From assembly GCF_001949145.1 (NCBI RefSeq), contig NW_019091406.1, positions 2,002,879 through 2,066,878 of the forward strand: a DNA stretch of 64,000 nt. Direction: 5' to 3'. Below, one piece after another: positions 24,473 through 36,632 of the stretch. The position numbers and the translations under genes were made by a program. How positions within the stretch are numbered: position 1 is the first letter of the stretch; every line of letters begins with the position of its first letter. The DNA is from Acanthaster planci (taxonomy: Eukaryota > Echinodermata > Asteroidea > Valvatida > Acanthasteridae). The notes beneath the pieces are model-generated. The model searched no databases. It was not told the DNA's origin and was given only the letters and a program-made list of their open reading frames with translations.

Positions 24473-24622
24473 TATGGTGTAAGTTAGCACGGGAGTGCTA
24501 ACTTACACCATAGGGTCCTACTCGATATGCACGGGAGTGCATTTCAAGAGACTTCCACGGGTTTTTAACCCTAACCCTCCTCAATCCTTCACCTGTTGGA
24601 GGACTGAGGAGTGTTATGGTTA
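24473..24622. repeat. cluster of three consecutive hairpins
   Basis: Hairpin 1 (24473-24512): perfect 18-bp arms, loop GGGA. Hairpin 2 (24527-24542): perfect ATGCAC/GTGCAT arms, again with loop GGGA, so both share GCACGGGAGTGC. Hairpin 3 (24566-24622): 22-bp arms with three mismatches and a 13-base loop; its left arm starts with TAACCCTAACCC. Three stem-loops in 150 bp with a repeated tip is not expected by chance. Confidence 0.9.
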
Positions 24623-27239
24623 ATACAGCCACGATACGTTGCCGTTTTTTTCCAACAATAGCTTCAATCTCCGACGTACTTGTGAATCAATCTTAGTAAT
24701 GGCTGTACCTGCAGTTCTTCAAGCAGAAATTGTGAATTACCACCCTGAAGTCCTTGAAAGGGTGTGTTTTAGCGTCAATTGATGAGTGCGATACACAGGC
24801 CCCCCAAGTAGTTGTCGTTTGATAGAATTTTATAGACCGAGTGCTGCAGACATCAAAAAACGGGGAAGCGATAAAAGTGTCCTTGGTATTTTTAACAACG
24901 ATGGTTGGTCTTTTATAGTGAGAGTAACACCTGACGATTATCCTTCCGAGAATTGCTATGACGTGTCAGCCGAAGTTATATATGTAGGTTACATTTCTCT
25001 TAACTGATTTAGGCATGAATACAAGTCCGTTACTAATTAAGGATCTTGCCCATTCAGATACTGAAGGGTGTTAGACGTCACAGCTGGGAACCATGATTGG
25101 TTGAAAACAGCCAATTACATCATTTCCTCCCGCGACCATTCCTGTCAGCAGTAAATCCGTTAAACCACTACGCTAGCTACGGGATCAAGGATTTTGGCGA
25201 GGCTTAAGTTACAGTAGACATTGTTTCTGTGACAGTCATCTAACCTATACCTTCAACTTTCTTTGACCCCAATTTCACATTACTGAGGTCAGTGAGGGTT
25301 AAAATGCTCGTCCGTGTTTTATGCAGTTCTGGGAGACACTGAACCCAGCCGAAGAGACTTACCGCCCACGTTTAACCATTTGTCATAATAAAAAGGCACG
25401 TTTCTACCCACCTTATTTGTTTCTCACGTCGATTCCCAATACAAAGTGACATTATGCCTATATTTATTGCATAAAATGAATGATTAACTACCACTTAAAT
25501 CAGTTATGTTCCGGTTAGTCAACATTGTGGTATACCATACAGGAGAAGCACACTACTACTCTCAAGCTTATGCATTGGTTGATGAACCATACGGCAACGT
25601 GGTCCTATAACTGATGTGTCTCATATTAGGCGTGGGCCCGTGGCTTCCACTCAATGAGGACATGAGAGGTTTCGACGTTGGTCGCTGCGAAAATGATGGC
25701 TATGAGAGCACATAAATCGATGCATTACAACAAGGCATTGTACAGAGTATTTATACGTTAGGCCTATTGTATCAAGAAAAGTCACATGGTTGAGTTCAAT
25801 ATAGTACATGTATTCAATTCTGGAAGAGACTCCAAGGTATTTCCAATAATTATGCAAGTTCTTGCGGGGATAAAGAGAGGGAATGTTTCTTTATTTTAAT
25901 CAAAGTCTTCTTTCTTATTCATAGAACTTTACAAGATGTCCTAAAACTTTGAGAGATTGAGGAATACTATCAATAATCAGTGAACCAAAGTTAGATTACG
26001 TTTTAAGAGGATGCATATATTTGGAGAATGATACTGTTTCTTGTTCTGGGAAATCATCCTTCTACACTCAGGAATATTCCACGTCCATTTCTTTTGGCTG
26101 ATGCACCGTGCTGCTGTACGCCTACTCGATAATTCGGTCGGTATTCAAATACCCGCTGTGTAATAACCCAACGTGTATAATGACCGCCAAGTGTAGCCTT
26201 GTACACAATTAATGCAACAGCAGAAGAGGATAGTCCTCCGGCTACTGTAATCAAATAAACATGACAGGACTTCAGACCTCAGTCACCCGACTCACCAACT
26301 TATCAGAGCTTCATTGAAGCACGTGCAGTTCCAAACTGAAAATCGGGAAAACCTGTCACTTGTTAAAAAGCTTCAGGAATTTTTTTCTAATATTTTTGAT
26401 GTATAAAAACGGATTTATTGGAAAATGCCATTCAAACAAAGGGCATGCCTATATATAAAACACACCACCTCTTCTCTGTCCCATATATATACCTCCTGCC
26501 GTACATTGCCCTATAAATATAATAACGTACATTTGCCGCCCTTTTTTAACATAGACAGGTGATCAATAAGTGATGTCCTCTTTGACAGAGGACTCAATAA
26601 TCCTTCAATTTAACTGAGCATTGATAAAAATGAGACAGCCTAGTCCACTATTGAAAATGCCTCATAGAGATTATCCCTTGAAGAAAACCCTGACGGAATC
26701 AGTGGCACAGAAACGACACCCTTCCCCCCTTTTTGGGGGGGGGGTCTGAAAGGAACGGCCCTTCTCCTAATCCTGTCTAGAACAAAAGTTTATTGTGACA
26801 ACTGGCCAAGCACACAGTGATTTCCCTATTACTGAGATAGAATTCTTTATTTTTTCTCTTCATATTAGTTGAAATGTGGCTCATTTAAAAAAAATTCAAT
26901 GATAAACTTAAGGTAAACAGAATGCCTGGCTCGGTATCAACTGTATCATGATGGCCGTCTTGAAGAGATGCTTCAAATCATGGTGACCAATGATGTCACT
27001 TCAAAGAAGTTCAAGCTGTTGTGATCGACAAAACCTGTTCACGCGTGCGGCATAGTACATGGCTGTGCAGTAAGCGGTTCGGTAGTATAGTGGGTCAAGT
27101 AGACAGAGCTAAGTGTATCCGGTCCATATTGCCTTCTATCCTCGCGGCTGACCGAGTATCCCAAACGTAAAGATGACGGTGGACAGAGACATGTCAAACG
27201 AGTTACATCATCTGAGGCACACTGTTTGCGACGACATAC
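24623..27239. other. no gene firmly recognised
   Basis: A minus-strand frame at 26054-26254 follows an acceptor-like TTTGATTACAG and encodes 66 residues with no known domain. A plus-strand frame at 24786-25007 is also anonymous. A tRNA A-box-like string lies at 25165-25175 (minus) with no B box. A (C)6 T5 (G)10 foldback is at 26724-26744. Confidence 0.45.
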
Positions 27240-27356
27240 CAGAAGTGGCCCTCGGGGAGGCGAAAAACTTGTGAAGAGTGCAAGGTGGAGCCGAAATAGT
27301 TGGGAACGTGAACAGTCATGAACTCACAGCACTTCACTCGTTTCACCTTGGCATTG
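27240..27356 (-). CDS. candidate internal coding exon, product not recognised
   Basis: On the minus strand a strong acceptor (TGTGTCCCCGCAG) opens a 117-bp open stretch that ends before GTATGT, a reasonable donor. Both borders fall in the same codon phase, so the exon could be included without shifting the frame. The 39 codons are rich in G/C at third positions, unlike the flanks. The peptide has the parts KVKRVKCCEFMTVHVPNYF and VFRLPEGHFW; I know no family with it. Without the donor the frame continues to a stop at 27203. A plus-strand frame through the same DNA is also open, which weakens the case. It lies on the same strand as the peptide exon at 20 kb and the promoter at 36.4 kb, but shared gene membership is unproven. 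Confidence 0.3.
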
Positions 27357-27959
27357 CTGCGGGGACACAGGCATGTAGGGCTCTGGTGCCATAAAATTGT
27401 TGGAAATGGGGGTATCATTGGACAGCGTTGGCATGTATTCTTTTATGGGAATGTGTATACCGACTGAGACATTCTGTTGTCATTTCTGTTTGTTTTCAAC
27501 AAAGCCACGGGCACCACATACTATTGTGGACGAGAAAGTCATTTTCTCATTTTCAAGCACGAGTGCTGTACTCTAGAAGTGCCCATCTTGGGATTCACCT
27601 ACTGTTACATCGTCTCTGTTTGCCTCTCTGCTCAGCAAATAATGACGGTGGACGTGCAGTGCCATGACCGTGGAAGTCTCTAAAAAGTCAGACCTAAACA
27701 TGACAGCTTGAGTTACAGTCGTTTGGATTGTGCTGGAAAGGGGTCTGAGCAAATGTTAACCATTTCAACAAAAATGAGCCCTAGAGTTGCCATGCAGGCC
27801 AACGAAGTTTGACAGAACACTTGGAGTTTATCCCACCAGTCTCAAGACATTATAAATGTAAGTTCAGTTTGTAAGCCCTCATAAAGTTATTACTCTGCTC
27901 TGATGGATTGCACTACCTATAATTAGCTTATTCATCCATCAAAATATTTTTAGCATCAT

Positions 27960-28345
27960 CGCCAATTTCACCCCTTAATTGTCGCTGTCTGTACTAATTA
28001 GGCACCAGAGACGTTCAGATAGAACCAAAATGCCACAAACACTATGGGAGCGAAAGTCCCTATGCAGGAAGCAGAGGAACGAGCCGTTTGCCTGATTGCC
28101 GTGGACTATCCATCAGTCACCTTTGATCAATCTGTCACTGCCCATTTGGGTCGACGGGGGAAAATTAATGTCCCTTGAAATTATAAGGTGGCCCTCCGGA
28201 CTACAGGTCATCGGGAAGGGAGCAGGGCAACTTGGGTTAATTACCCGCGCGCTGCCAGCTTGGTCTTTGTTATGAATGAGAAAGAATTAACTCGGTTCGC
28301 TATACCCGAGCAAACGCGGCGCGTTTTCCCCTCATTCCGCCGGGG
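27960..28345. promoter_or_regulatory. candidate enhancer / conserved noncoding element
   Basis: A non-repetitive, moderately GC-rich block without a credible ORF. Likely sites include CCTTTGATC (TCF/LEF core) with ATCAATCTGTCA (homeodomain/TALE-like) next to it at about 28120-28136, several TAATTA/AATTAA sites (28164, 28239, 28286), and CTTTGTTATGAATGAG (SOX-like plus homeodomain) at about 28264-28279. The site density and lack of simple repeats resemble developmental enhancers. Motif reading only; conservation could not be tested. Confidence 0.35.
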
Positions 28346-31300
28346 TGATATGTTACCATGATCTAGAGAATGTTGCTCCCTTCTTTGTGCACACCCATCC
28401 GACACGGGTGTATGTGTGTGTTAGTCAGGGTGAAGGGATTAATAAGACAATCAATCATACAAATTGCTTGTTTGGGGGAAATGGAATTTTGGCAATCGAT
28501 CGCATTTGCTACAAACTGTCAACACTGATTCAGGGTAGATAGAAAAATGGGGGGGGGGCGGCGCAGGGTCGAAAAGTGAAAATACAATTTGAGAAGCTGA
28601 TTTAAAGTTGAGGACTTTGTTCGAGGAATGTGCCCTACAATTTGTCATCCCCAATGTTCCCCGCGGCTGAAGTCTGTGAAATGAATTTCTGACTTTGAAC
28701 GCTTGTTCACAAGTCTTGAAGTGCTTCACGGTGCTTGGAATTGACGAGTGGAAAAACAAAGCTAACAAACAACCAACGAAACAGAAGCAATTAGCTCAGG
28801 GATGGCCTTACTTTCAAAAAAAAATACTGCAAGCTTTCACAAAAACCCAACTCTCATTCAAAAACCAACTTTCTAAGTTAGACTGACTCAGAAGGAATGC
28901 AGCTCTTTTTCAGACATCTTATAACTTACTCTCTGTGATTTGCTCCAACACTTTCCTCAATACGTGTCAAGACCCACCAGACTTGATTGCAACCTTTCAC
29001 TGCAATCATACCTTTCATCCCGCCACTATACATTAACAACATTACTTCCAGTCAAGGCCCATTGGGTGATCTATTTAACGTTCATAATCGTTGACGGTTG
29101 ATCTATTTAGAAGCTACTTTTACTGTTGGTTGGGTGGATTGGCCGATATCCAAAAGAGAGTGGATCATGGCGCCAATCCTGTCGTTAGCACAGAACTAAT
29201 GAGTAGAAATATATTACGTTATGTTAATATGATATTCTAGCAACATCAAAGGAGTTGTAATGAAACCCCTGTGTGACAGGCCGTGAAAAAGAGAAGGTTT
29301 TGCACCATAATGGAGTACTGACAAGAGATTTAATGGTTTTGGATGTTTCTTACATTTTGTAAAAATTGAGAAACATTGAAATTACGGTAACATTTGAAGT
29401 AATTTTCCAAATTCCTCATTGAAATCTTAGGCCTATATATTAATGCTGCTTATGAAAATCATTTAACAACATACCAATTTACTGGCCAATACAAGTGGGA
29501 CGTTTTTGGTCACACTTTACAGGGTTATAGAAATGACAGGCCCTTTTTTCATTGCTATGTGTCATGTCTTATTAAGCAATATCATGTTATGGAAAAATCT
29601 CCGCCTTTTCTGTATAAATGTGCTTAAGTGAAGGAGTAGCTAATGGTTTTACTGTTGCCGAGCTCTCGTGGTATGGCCAGAGGATAAACTGGGCATGTTC
29701 ATCAACTATAAGGCCACAGGTGCGTTCCAACTGAAAACAAAACTAAAATAAAATAATTCTAATTAGAGAAAAAAGTATTTTCATGAAAATAAGCATTATA
29801 TTCCATGATACCACTCACACTGAAAACAATCGATTTCAAAATATTAATGATCGTACAAAAAAAGGCATCCAAAATACGCTCTCAATAAGGCGCTGACTTG
29901 AAATCAAACAATCAGCGTAAAATCTCTTGATGAGACGTTAAACATTAAACAAGTTAATCTGTAACGAACTATAGTTATTTTATTCAAGGACTACGCTGTC
30001 AGAACTCCGTGGGTCGTTGCTGTGCGTCACACACCGGTAGTCTACAAGGTAACAACATCACTCGATTGGACACGTCAAGAACAATTAATTGCACTTTACA
30101 AGCTCTTGAGACGCGGGAAAAGTCCACACATTGAATTCAGCCAAGCAGACATTTACACAAGTCATGCTTGAGTCATCGGTGCCGAAAAGACTGTGGCATG
30201 AACACGACTATGATACAATTTGTTTGCCTAATACGAACGCGGGTTTGCTCAAGCTTACGACGCGTGAGAGTCGCATCCGTAGACAGGAGTACAACGGGCA
30301 GGCGTGGACTAGACAAAATCGATTGGGCTTGTATACTTTGCACGTGTTGAAGTATGGGATGAAAGTCAATTTGCACAGCCGGACGAACCATTCACTTTCG
30401 CCCGTCCGCCAACACGACACACGCCCCGGCCGAAGTCACCCGGAACACTGCACAGTGTTCGCACTTTAAAGTTGTCCATCTCCATTGCCGTTGCACGCAA
30501 CACGCTTTCATGGCACAAAAGAGAAGCAATCATAAGTGGAGACCTTGTCTTTTTTTTTACATTTTTTCCGAATGACGAGAGAAATGCCTCATTGCCTTGT
30601 CAGCTTAAGCACGGGAACATTAGTGATGGAAGCACAAAGAAGGCAAAAACATACTCACCTGTCTCTTTGGTTATTAATTATTAATGGTCATAACAGAAAG
30701 TGATAAGACAGAAAATTGATATGGTCACTATTTTAAGGGGGTGTAACTTTCTGTGGTCCAACTTAGCAACACTTTTAGAATGTTGTTGTCAAAGACTCCA
30801 CGTTGATATAGTTTATGGGTTACCGAAAAAATGGCTGCATATGTAATTTATACAGTTTGTTAGTGGCGCTTCAAAAAGATTGTCTCATATACTGCTCTCA
30901 ATGGGTTTTTTGTGGGGGTGGTGGCTTGGTTCATCACGCCATTACTTGTACAAGAGATCATTAGCCTGGGATGGAGTCCCTGTGATTTTCTTAACCAAAA
31001 GAGTCATTGTGTTCGTCCGATCTTTGTCTAAATGGTGGTGTTCCTCAAGGAATTAATTTTCTCCAAATTTATTCCCAAATTTTGATTGATAATGCATGCA
31101 GCTCGAGGTTTCCATTCAAAAATCTGGAAACGACCCAAACTCTGTTGAAAATCGGCACATCATTTTGTGTGATAGTCATCCAGGGTGACTTAGGTATAGC
31201 GCGGGCTGATAACACTCAATACTTCCAAGTGCTAAGCCCTGAAGGAGTGTTTTAAGAAAACGCCATCGCTGATAAAATGTTCTGAAAAAATTTATCGGCA

Positions 31301-34079
31301 TTTATCAGGAATGGGGGCAGGGGGGAAAACCTCCCTCTCCCCCAACGGATTTTTTTTTTACATATAGTACTTCATAGGTGAGTAGGAAAGAAAGTAAAAG
31401 GTAAATTTATTTATCAAATATTAGCACCAAACCCTAAGAAAACAATACCATTTGATTTTTTGTTTGTCCCCAACATCATGTTGAATGAGCAAAAAGCTTC
31501 ACACACTTTTGACCCCCCCTCGTCACACACCCAAATGGATACGCTGCTGACTTCAGTGCGAATACTGCTAAATTTCTGGGTGTCTGGTTTCAAAAATGAG
31601 ATAAAAGGGAATAACCATGCAAACGACATCCTTGTTAAAGCAAATAGGAAACTGTGTATGTTGAGAACTTTGAAAAGATTCGATTTAATGTGGATACACT
31701 GAAAGCAGTTTAAATGGGTTCCGTTCTGCCAGTTTCGGATTACACGGTAAACACGCTTAGCAAACGACACGTTCAGCTATTTAACGCTGACATGCGTTCA
31801 AGATCGTATATAAAAGCTAAACGCTTTTCCATGGTAGACATTTAGCTTTGGGAAATCCGCTTACCGTGCATATTCCTAAACACATTTCGGTGTAAATCTC
31901 TAAATCGTGTTGTGGGTGAAACATGTTGAAAATGTGGGCTCAAGAAAGTGTTTGGAAATGTTGTTGAACTCTAAGCGCCTTTTTTCACAATGTACTGTAA
32001 AGTTCTCTGCCATTCAAGGGCCACACGTGAACACGTCATTGACTTCGAAATGATATAAAAGGGACGTGTGTGGTAATGTTGGTAATGAATAGGCCTACAC
32101 CTTGTACAGTAACGCACTCGTGGTCTGAAACACTGACTCATTAGAAAACAGAAGAACTAACCATCTCTTAGAAAACAAGAAAACAGCATTGTTTCATCCC
32201 CAAACATAGAGTGCTATGGAATGTTATTACGTAACGCGAACACATTTTCTTGTCTCCTTGCTATTTTATGTCGCAATTTCAGAGAGGCCCCATACCGTAT
32301 TTTTCTTTAAGCTGTCAAACGAATAATTACAAAAAGGAGTGCAAAACCAATCTATCTGTAAAGTTATCTACAGTTGACACCCAACTCGAGAAAATGTCTT
32401 CCAGATTTGTGTCAAATAACAATAGAAACTGTTAAAGTTAACGGAGATGAAACTGCCCTCGTTAAATTAGAATTGGAGTAAGTTGCTTTGAGGATCTTTG
32501 GGAAATAAGGAGGTATTTCTGCACTTTTTCTAAACGGAAGAAAGTGTGATTTGGGGGGTTAGTCTCACGCTACCAAAAAGAACATAATCCCCTAATTTAG
32601 ACAAACCAACTGAACAGCTTGGATGAATGAAATCCCTTTTTGGAACTTTTTTTGTAAGTATATTTAACTGCAAACATCAAGAAGACAAATTGTTCAACAG
32701 AAATCGCCATTCTCATATTACTCTAAAATGCATCACATACAAACATTTGTCCATAACCATAATGGTGTATATACTATCATGCCTTGAAATCTGATTAGTA
32801 TAGAGCAGTCCTCGAGACAAACCTGAGTACCACTTATTCAGCTTGAACTTTTGCTGGTATTTTTCTCCCAGAGCTCTGTGTGTAACCGCGCGACGCGGTT
32901 GCGCGATCAATATTTATGAAAAAAAAATCTGAGTGAATTAATGCATGTGCACAAATGTGTTCCTGGGTGTAGTGTTCTACCTGCAGGCTAATGCGATGCA
33001 AGATGTTGACGGGTGATTTTATTTCCATTTAGTACCGCAGTCAGACTGGCGGCATTTCAATATAAACAGACGCTTCTTCCCTCACAAACAAACACTACAC
33101 CAGACTTGTTATTATGAAAAACGTTAATACAAAAGAGTTTACTTTTTAAAAACGTGTATTCTAGCTACTTTTGTAGATACAGTGTTTATGTTCAGAATGC
33201 AAAAATCACGGCGTCTGTTTTCATTGCTAAGACTGTGAGTCTACTAATGCATTTTGCCTAAAATTCACAAGCAAACACTGGGCTTGCCTCGTCTGTAATA
33301 CTTTAATACACAGTCCACTGAATTAAACGTGTCGACATGTGTCTAAAGATCTAAAATGATCAACATACGCACCAAGACGAGTTTAGTTTCCTTAAATCTA
33401 AGATGTCAAACTCTCTACTAATAGCAAGGTCACTCGAGAAAAATACACGCGTTTGAGTGGGTGTGCGGCGGCGCTGATAGGACGGACCTGGCACGCGCGT
33501 GTAGCTGTTCCCCAATGACCTCCTCAGGCCCGCTCCATTTAGGCATGCACCACTGGAATATCAAACTGGATCATTAAAAAGAGCCATAATTGCGCTTAGA
33601 GCTATATGAAATTACTATAAGAGTACTAACCCTTCATTTCCCACGCGGAGAAGTTTTTCCACCTCCTGGGAGCAGGCATTTTAAAGTCATGCGCGTGTGA
33701 AATGAAATAAAAATAAGAAATAGACTACCTAAGGGAACATCATGCAAGGCATGATTGGAGCCAACATCGCGCGGCAAGATCGAACCCAACAGAAAGAGTG
33801 CACATACAACGCGTTTTTTTACCATTGGCATAACACATTAAACATCCTCAGCAAAAATTAGACGCATGTTTTAATTTTGGGCCTACATTTAGAAATATCG
33901 GTATTTTAAAAGAGAATTCCAAATATACCTTTTTATCTACCGATTGAAATAAATACCATAGAATATAAAACAAACCCATAGTCCCATTTGTTTACACTGT
34001 CACGCTTACAAATGATTTTCTGCATTCACCGTGAGCGGCACAGTTTACTTGGAACTTGCCTATGCATCAAAACATTCAG
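28346..34079. other. no gene recognised
   Basis: AT-rich DNA with a G-run at 28549-28557, relatives of the TGTTTA-rich repeat near 31750-31900, and a small AACCGCG/CGCGGTT hairpin at 32884-32900. Frames such as 31414-31770 (minus, 118 codons) lack domains. No RNA gene found. Confidence 0.5.
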
Positions 34080-34520
34080 CATCTTCCAACTGCGCGCTGC
34101 GCGAACCAATCACTCCCTCAAGCCGTACAGTTTGAGGCGAACTACACAGCAAACACCGCAGGGTGTAGTTACACATGTGGCAGCGTTTGTGATGTTATCA
34201 TCGGGATGGGGTGCCCCTTGATCGACCTTACACTGGCCAACAATCTCAATATCGATGACTACCTATCAAGACCGAATTCCCATCCCCTCCCTCCGGAAGA
34301 AATAATCAAGACGGCTGCGATTTTCATCTAGTGGGAGGATAACATATTACCATGTGGCTGGCGGGTTCAGCTGCGAGTCTTGCTGTCTTAATCAACATTT
34401 GGTGCTCGGGGAAAAATGATTGCACTCGGAAGAAGGACGTGTATCGTCTGATTTCTCTCCGTCAAGGTCAGAGCTAATTACGAAACAGGTGTTTCCACAA
34501 TCTGCGATTTTGTGAAGCCT
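34080..34520. promoter_or_regulatory. candidate enhancer-like block
   Basis: A complex block with little repeat content: CCAAT at 34106, GATAAC at about 34338, ATCGAT at about 34251, CATGTGG at about 34172 and 34352, and GCTAATTACG at about 34473. A 91-codon plus frame (34056-34331) runs through it, but its peptide has no recognisable domain, so I prefer a noncoding reading. Confidence is low because only motif density supports it. Confidence 0.25.
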
Positions 34521-36143
34521 CACACTTCAGCACTTAATTATTTGGACAATACGTACGTCTTATGTTTAAAAACTCAAACTTAAAGTTATGAAGCAACAGT
34601 TGGCTCAATTTATCAATGCTGTTTTGGGAAGGACATTTTATCCGTCGTAGGAAGAAGCCATTTTCTCAGCTCACCCTGCTGTGAAACAAGAATAATCGCA
34701 ACCAAACTAAAAATGGATGAAGCAAATAAATCACAACTTAAAGATTAGTAAATCACGTTGGATGCATCGTATAATCTGTGAGCAATATCTATTTTAGAAA
34801 CAGTACCTGATGACCAAAGCTAAATCCCCGGATGTTGCACCTTGTGTCAATTGGCTAATCCTGGCAGGTTGGTATTTACACAATTGACATATTTCAAGGG
34901 TATTGTCTCCCCACGTGTCTGAAACACATTCAATGCAGCAGGGTGATGTACAAATAAAAAAAAAAGTACATGAGTGAAATGGTAAGAGTAAATTCATGAG
35001 GGTGATTGGATGGAATGGAGCATTCCATCTACCACCGGAAGAACATGTTTCTCCCGATGAAAAACATTCATTCAGGGAGTGCTTGCAAATTACAATTGCA
35101 ATCACTTCCGTGAGAGTTTTTCATAATATTGTGCATCTTCTTAAACATCAGAAAGAGGCAATCGGCGATAAATCTAATCGCATTTAGCAATAAATTCGAG
35201 GAACGGACTTGTCACCTGAAATGTATGGGTAATAACACCACGTTATTAATTATTTGCAATGAGATTCCTATTCTTATAATCTCCTATTCTCAAATGACGC
35301 TTCGGAGAAGATTTTGAACTAATATTTATCCTCCAGAAAGATGAGCTTTACTGCTAACAGTCACGACCCTATATGTCCGTTAAGTTCCTCTCAGCATTTT
35401 GCGTGTATTTTTAGTAATTTCGGGTAAGCATTGTTGAGAGGCTAATGTGCCTTCTTCAACGAGCAAGTAATTTCCCTTCACAATTTTGAGCCTTTTTCTA
35501 GCCTACATGAAAAAACCACATTATCAACATTTCGAGCACACAAATACTCGAAAATGGGTCGTCGAGGATTAATAATTAGAATAACATCGCAACATTCCAT
35601 AAGAAAAAAATCGTCACTAAATGTTTCATATCTGTAACTCCAGATATATTGCTCTCTGTGGAAAGAAAGACAGACAGAAAGAAAAAAACGTTGCGTTGAA
35701 ACCACTCGGATCAAGACTATGAAAACGACGTTCCTCCCTAACCTGAATATGACACTTCCGTCTTTAGTGCATTCCTAGAGTCGCTGCTGAATTTGATCTG
35801 TTGGGGCGGTCCTTTCCCATTACTCCCCGTCAAAATGGCGACAATGAGGCTCAAGGCTCAGAAAATAAAACTTTGCAGAGAGAAGCGCACCCATGCAACT
35901 TAACGCCTTGATTATGGATGAGAAATCCCCAATTGGACTTAAGTCTGGGAAAAGCGAAATGAAGAGATCAATTTCACAAAGAAAAGCTACAGCTTACATT
36001 TATTGTTATTTTACCTGGTACAGCTAAAATGGATTGCAGTGGTAACTAGCTACGTGCAAAGTGTTATGTATTTCATTTTAATCCCAAAGTGAAGCAGTTC
36101 TTTCTACATTCCAAATTTGTATTTACTGCTAACTGAAACCTAC
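34521..36143. other. no gene recognised
   Basis: A perfect 9-bp hairpin (GATGGAATG/CATTCCATC) is at 35009-35029. The stretch 35790-35970 is GC-balanced and non-repetitive and might be regulatory. Nothing coding is supported. Confidence 0.45.
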
Positions 36144-36396
36144 CCTGAATGCTGAAATCCAGTGAGAAGCTATCTCTCTTCAGGAATGAAAAGTGCCCAA
36201 AGACGTACTACTCCTGACAGTTCAACTGAAGTTTTCAGTCGTCATACATTCACCAGGCACGATGAAATCGGACGGTGAATCGTCGCCAGACAGGTGTCTT
36301 GCAGGTAGGTCTGGGGAGATCTACATAGGTAGTATCAGACGAAAGGACAATAGCTCGTATTCGAGATCGAATAAAAGCCGTCACACGACACTGTCT
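36144..36396 (-). other. putative untranslated first exon downstream of the 36.4-kb promoter
   Basis: If transcription starts at a TCTCAGACA initiator-like site (about 36396), the transcript runs to a strong donor context (CAGG|GTAGGT, intron beginning at 36143). The ATGs inside are followed within a few codons by stops, so the exon would be noncoding. Joined to the exon at 20350 the frame would close upstream at a TAG, leaving the ATG at 20341 as start. The exon itself and its partner are inferred. Confidence 0.35.
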
Positions 36397-36632
36397 GAGA
36401 CACTCTACCCGGCTTTCTTGCCCTCACCTTTTATAGCCACGCTATTTTACACCATCCTGCAGCTGACGGAAAACTCTGACCAATAGCCGGGCTTAACGAA
36501 ATAGCTTCTTGCCCAGTTAGAGCAATGGGGGCGGAGCTTTAGCCATCTGAACCAAATTGTGATTGGTGAGGTGTGTGAACAGCGTCGATTACTTGTCGGC
36601 GCAGACGTTTGTAGATTTTTTACGGTCACGTG
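36396..36632 (-). promoter_or_regulatory. minus-strand RNA polymerase II core promoter
   Basis: Read on the minus strand: CACGTG (36627-36632), CCAAT (36562-36566), a GC box (CCGCCCCC, 36527-36534), an inverted CCAAT (36480-36484) and TATAAAAGG (36427-36435), in that order and at usual spacings. An initiator-like TCTCAGACA lies 39 bp past the TATA start, slightly farther than the typical 30. This arrangement of NF-Y, Sp1-type and E-box sites with TATA is what a strong regulated animal promoter looks like. It fires toward lower coordinates; the nearest supported minus-strand coding exons are at 27.3 kb (weak) and 20.3 kb. Confidence 0.65.

Noticed and set aside
25125-25185. tRNA-derived SINE or tRNA on the minus strand (TAGCGTAGTGG A-box-like at 25165-25175)
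   Set aside because: No B box and no cloverleaf or tail; the A-box match alone is weak.
27077-27155. tRNA-like sequence (TAGTATAGTGG with TTCGGT/ACCGAG ends, 79 nt)
   Set aside because: The T arm and B box are absent and the anticodon arm does not fold; probably coincidence.
34056-34331. 91-codon open frame with several Cys
   Set aside because: Cys spacing fits no family I know, and the stretch reads better as noncoding.
36193-36486. 97-codon plus-strand frame with ATGAAATCGGACGG and a GTAGGT donor near 36304
   Set aside because: It overlaps the minus-strand promoter and putative first exon, and the peptide has no recognisable feature; the opposite-strand reading is stronger.
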